DNA of 64,000 nt from Argopecten irradians (lineage: Eukaryota > Mollusca > Bivalvia > Pectinida > Pectinidae). Made by a program: the position numbers and the translations under genes. Shown in pieces: positions 62,996-64,000 of the stretch. The first letter of the stretch is position 1. Each line of letters starts with the position of its first letter. Location: contig NC_091136.1 of the NCBI RefSeq assembly GCF_041381155.1, positions 48,474,284 through 48,538,283 of the forward strand. Reading direction: 5' to 3'. The notes under the pieces are model-generated. The model saw nothing but the letters and a program-made list of their open reading frames with translations, did no database searches and had not been told where the DNA came from.

Positions 62996-63466
62996 CTGGA
63001 GACCACGGATCACCATCACGTAAAGGAGGTGTTTTCATGTAGCTAATCACGTATTAATTAACTTCTATCATTGTTATGTTTAAGAGATATAGAAGTTATA
63101 TGACATTCATTTCGTTATACATCTCCATTTCAATGTGTGTTTTAGGCCGAGAATTCTTGTTGATTTATCTAAATGATGATATAATTCTATATCTCCTTTT
63201 ATAACATTTACTGCATACATTGATGAGGGTGTTCCCCTAAAATATCTAAGTATCCACAATCTAACCAAATAATCAAACCAATAGGTAAGTTTAAAATCAA
63301 TACAATCAGTATTTTGAATTGATAGATGCATACATGTTTATTCATTTCATAATGTCATTTGTTGACATAAAGGGTCCTAGATGATCGCAGAGTTAATTTT
63401 CTTCCTAACAATACTTTTAAGTAGCTTTTCAACAACCATATAATAATTAAATGATACATTATTTAA

Positions 63467-63801
63467 AGTGAACAGTCGGGCAAGGATGGCTAAAGTCGGT
63501 AAAAATGGTGTGAATGTATCCAGTATAATTTCTTATGAAATGGAAAAAAAATCTCTCGTCAAAATCTGTCTGCGTACGAAGAAATTGATTTAAAGTTTGG
63601 GAATTCTAAAACGTCCTCCCGGCTCACTATGTCCGTGGTTACATTTCCACGCAGCCTCGCTTTCAATGCTTTCAACTTTTTTTTACTTTAATGGTCAGAA
63701 CTGGGAAACTAAGCAGAACTTGACCGTCGTATTAATATGTGAGAACTTTTGGAAGGCCAATGAACGCATTTAGACGGGTTTTCTTTGCCCGACTATTCAC
63801 T
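63467..63801. mobile_element. TTAA-type MITE, family 2
   Basis: Inverted ends AGTGAACAGTCGGGCAA and TTGCCCGACTATTCACT (one mismatch) stand between TTAA copies at 63,463-63,466 and 63,802-63,805. It is 335 bp with no coding capacity. It differs in end sequence from the 48,589 family. Confidence 0.75.
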
Positions 63802-64000
63802 TTAAATAAACGTGTTTTTTATTGCATTGTCTTTTTTTTATAAATTTTGTCAGCATGGGTTACATGTACATGAAGTTGGTCTATTTCCTCCCCTCTCTTA
63901 CAGCATTTGTAACCAATGCCGACTGCACACATGTCCAACCCCTTTCATTGCCATGTAATCATGATTTGCTTTAAAAGGGCATTATGTGTGGACTCAGCTT

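Noticed and set aside
1-64000. LTR retrotransposons, endogenous viruses or Polintons
   Set aside because: I found no paired long terminal repeats, integrase, protease, capsid or envelope-like segments. The only reverse-transcriptase traces are of LINE type.

Overview
The window looks like nuclear DNA from a bivalve mollusc. It is AT-rich, has large introns with canonical GT/AG junctions, and is dense in small DNA transposons, tRNA-derived SINE and LINE remnants and tandem repeats of a kind I associate with bivalve genomes. It also carries two acetylcholine-binding-protein genes, a family best known from molluscs. The species cannot be named from the sequence. I saw no rRNA, tRNA gene, CRISPR array, bacterial operon or LTR/retroviral element.

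Layout. Positions 1-8.6 kb hold repeats, a possible first exon (about 4,985-5,160), a 21-bp minisatellite and a 1.2-kb TTA-flanked transposon. At 8.68-9.72 kb (+) lies a single-coding-exon membrane progestin receptor (PAQR family). A segmental tandem duplication (about 13.95-20.16 kb and 24.37-28.89 kb) carries two four-exon genes on the minus strand. Each encodes a 231-residue secreted acetylcholine-binding protein that stops after the ligand-binding domain, with the aromatic box intact. Between and after them lie a LINE 3' end and many small repeats. At 33.0-33.65 kb (-) is an intronless proneural-type bHLH factor.

A minus-strand LINE (about 34.8-40.2 kb) is split by a 3.4-kb DNA transposon with an 8-bp target duplication, and that transposon contains a further TA-flanked element. 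At 41.74-42.31 kb (-) two exons encode a 102-residue secreted six-cysteine peptide. Its C-x3-C-x2-C motif and C-terminal Cys-Glu-Asn-Tyr-Gly-Ser-Leu-Ala segment resemble eclosion hormone.

Immediately upstream of that gene, about 42.3 to 48.2 kb, is a 50-bp satellite of roughly 110-120 units. The unit is an amplified copy of the gene's own splice acceptor, start codon and first signal-peptide codons. Each unit carries a CRE palindrome (TGACGTCA) and a 17-codon ORF whose TGA overlaps the next unit's ATG. This is the most unusual object in the window. From 48.5 to 52.3 kb there are TTAA-type MITEs, an hAT-like element and an inverted-repeat pair. From 52.3 to 64 kb I recognise only transposon relics.

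The genes are not an operon. Three of the gene types (progestin receptor, ACh-binding protein, neuropeptide) belong to chemical signalling, but nothing in the sequence shows that they act together.
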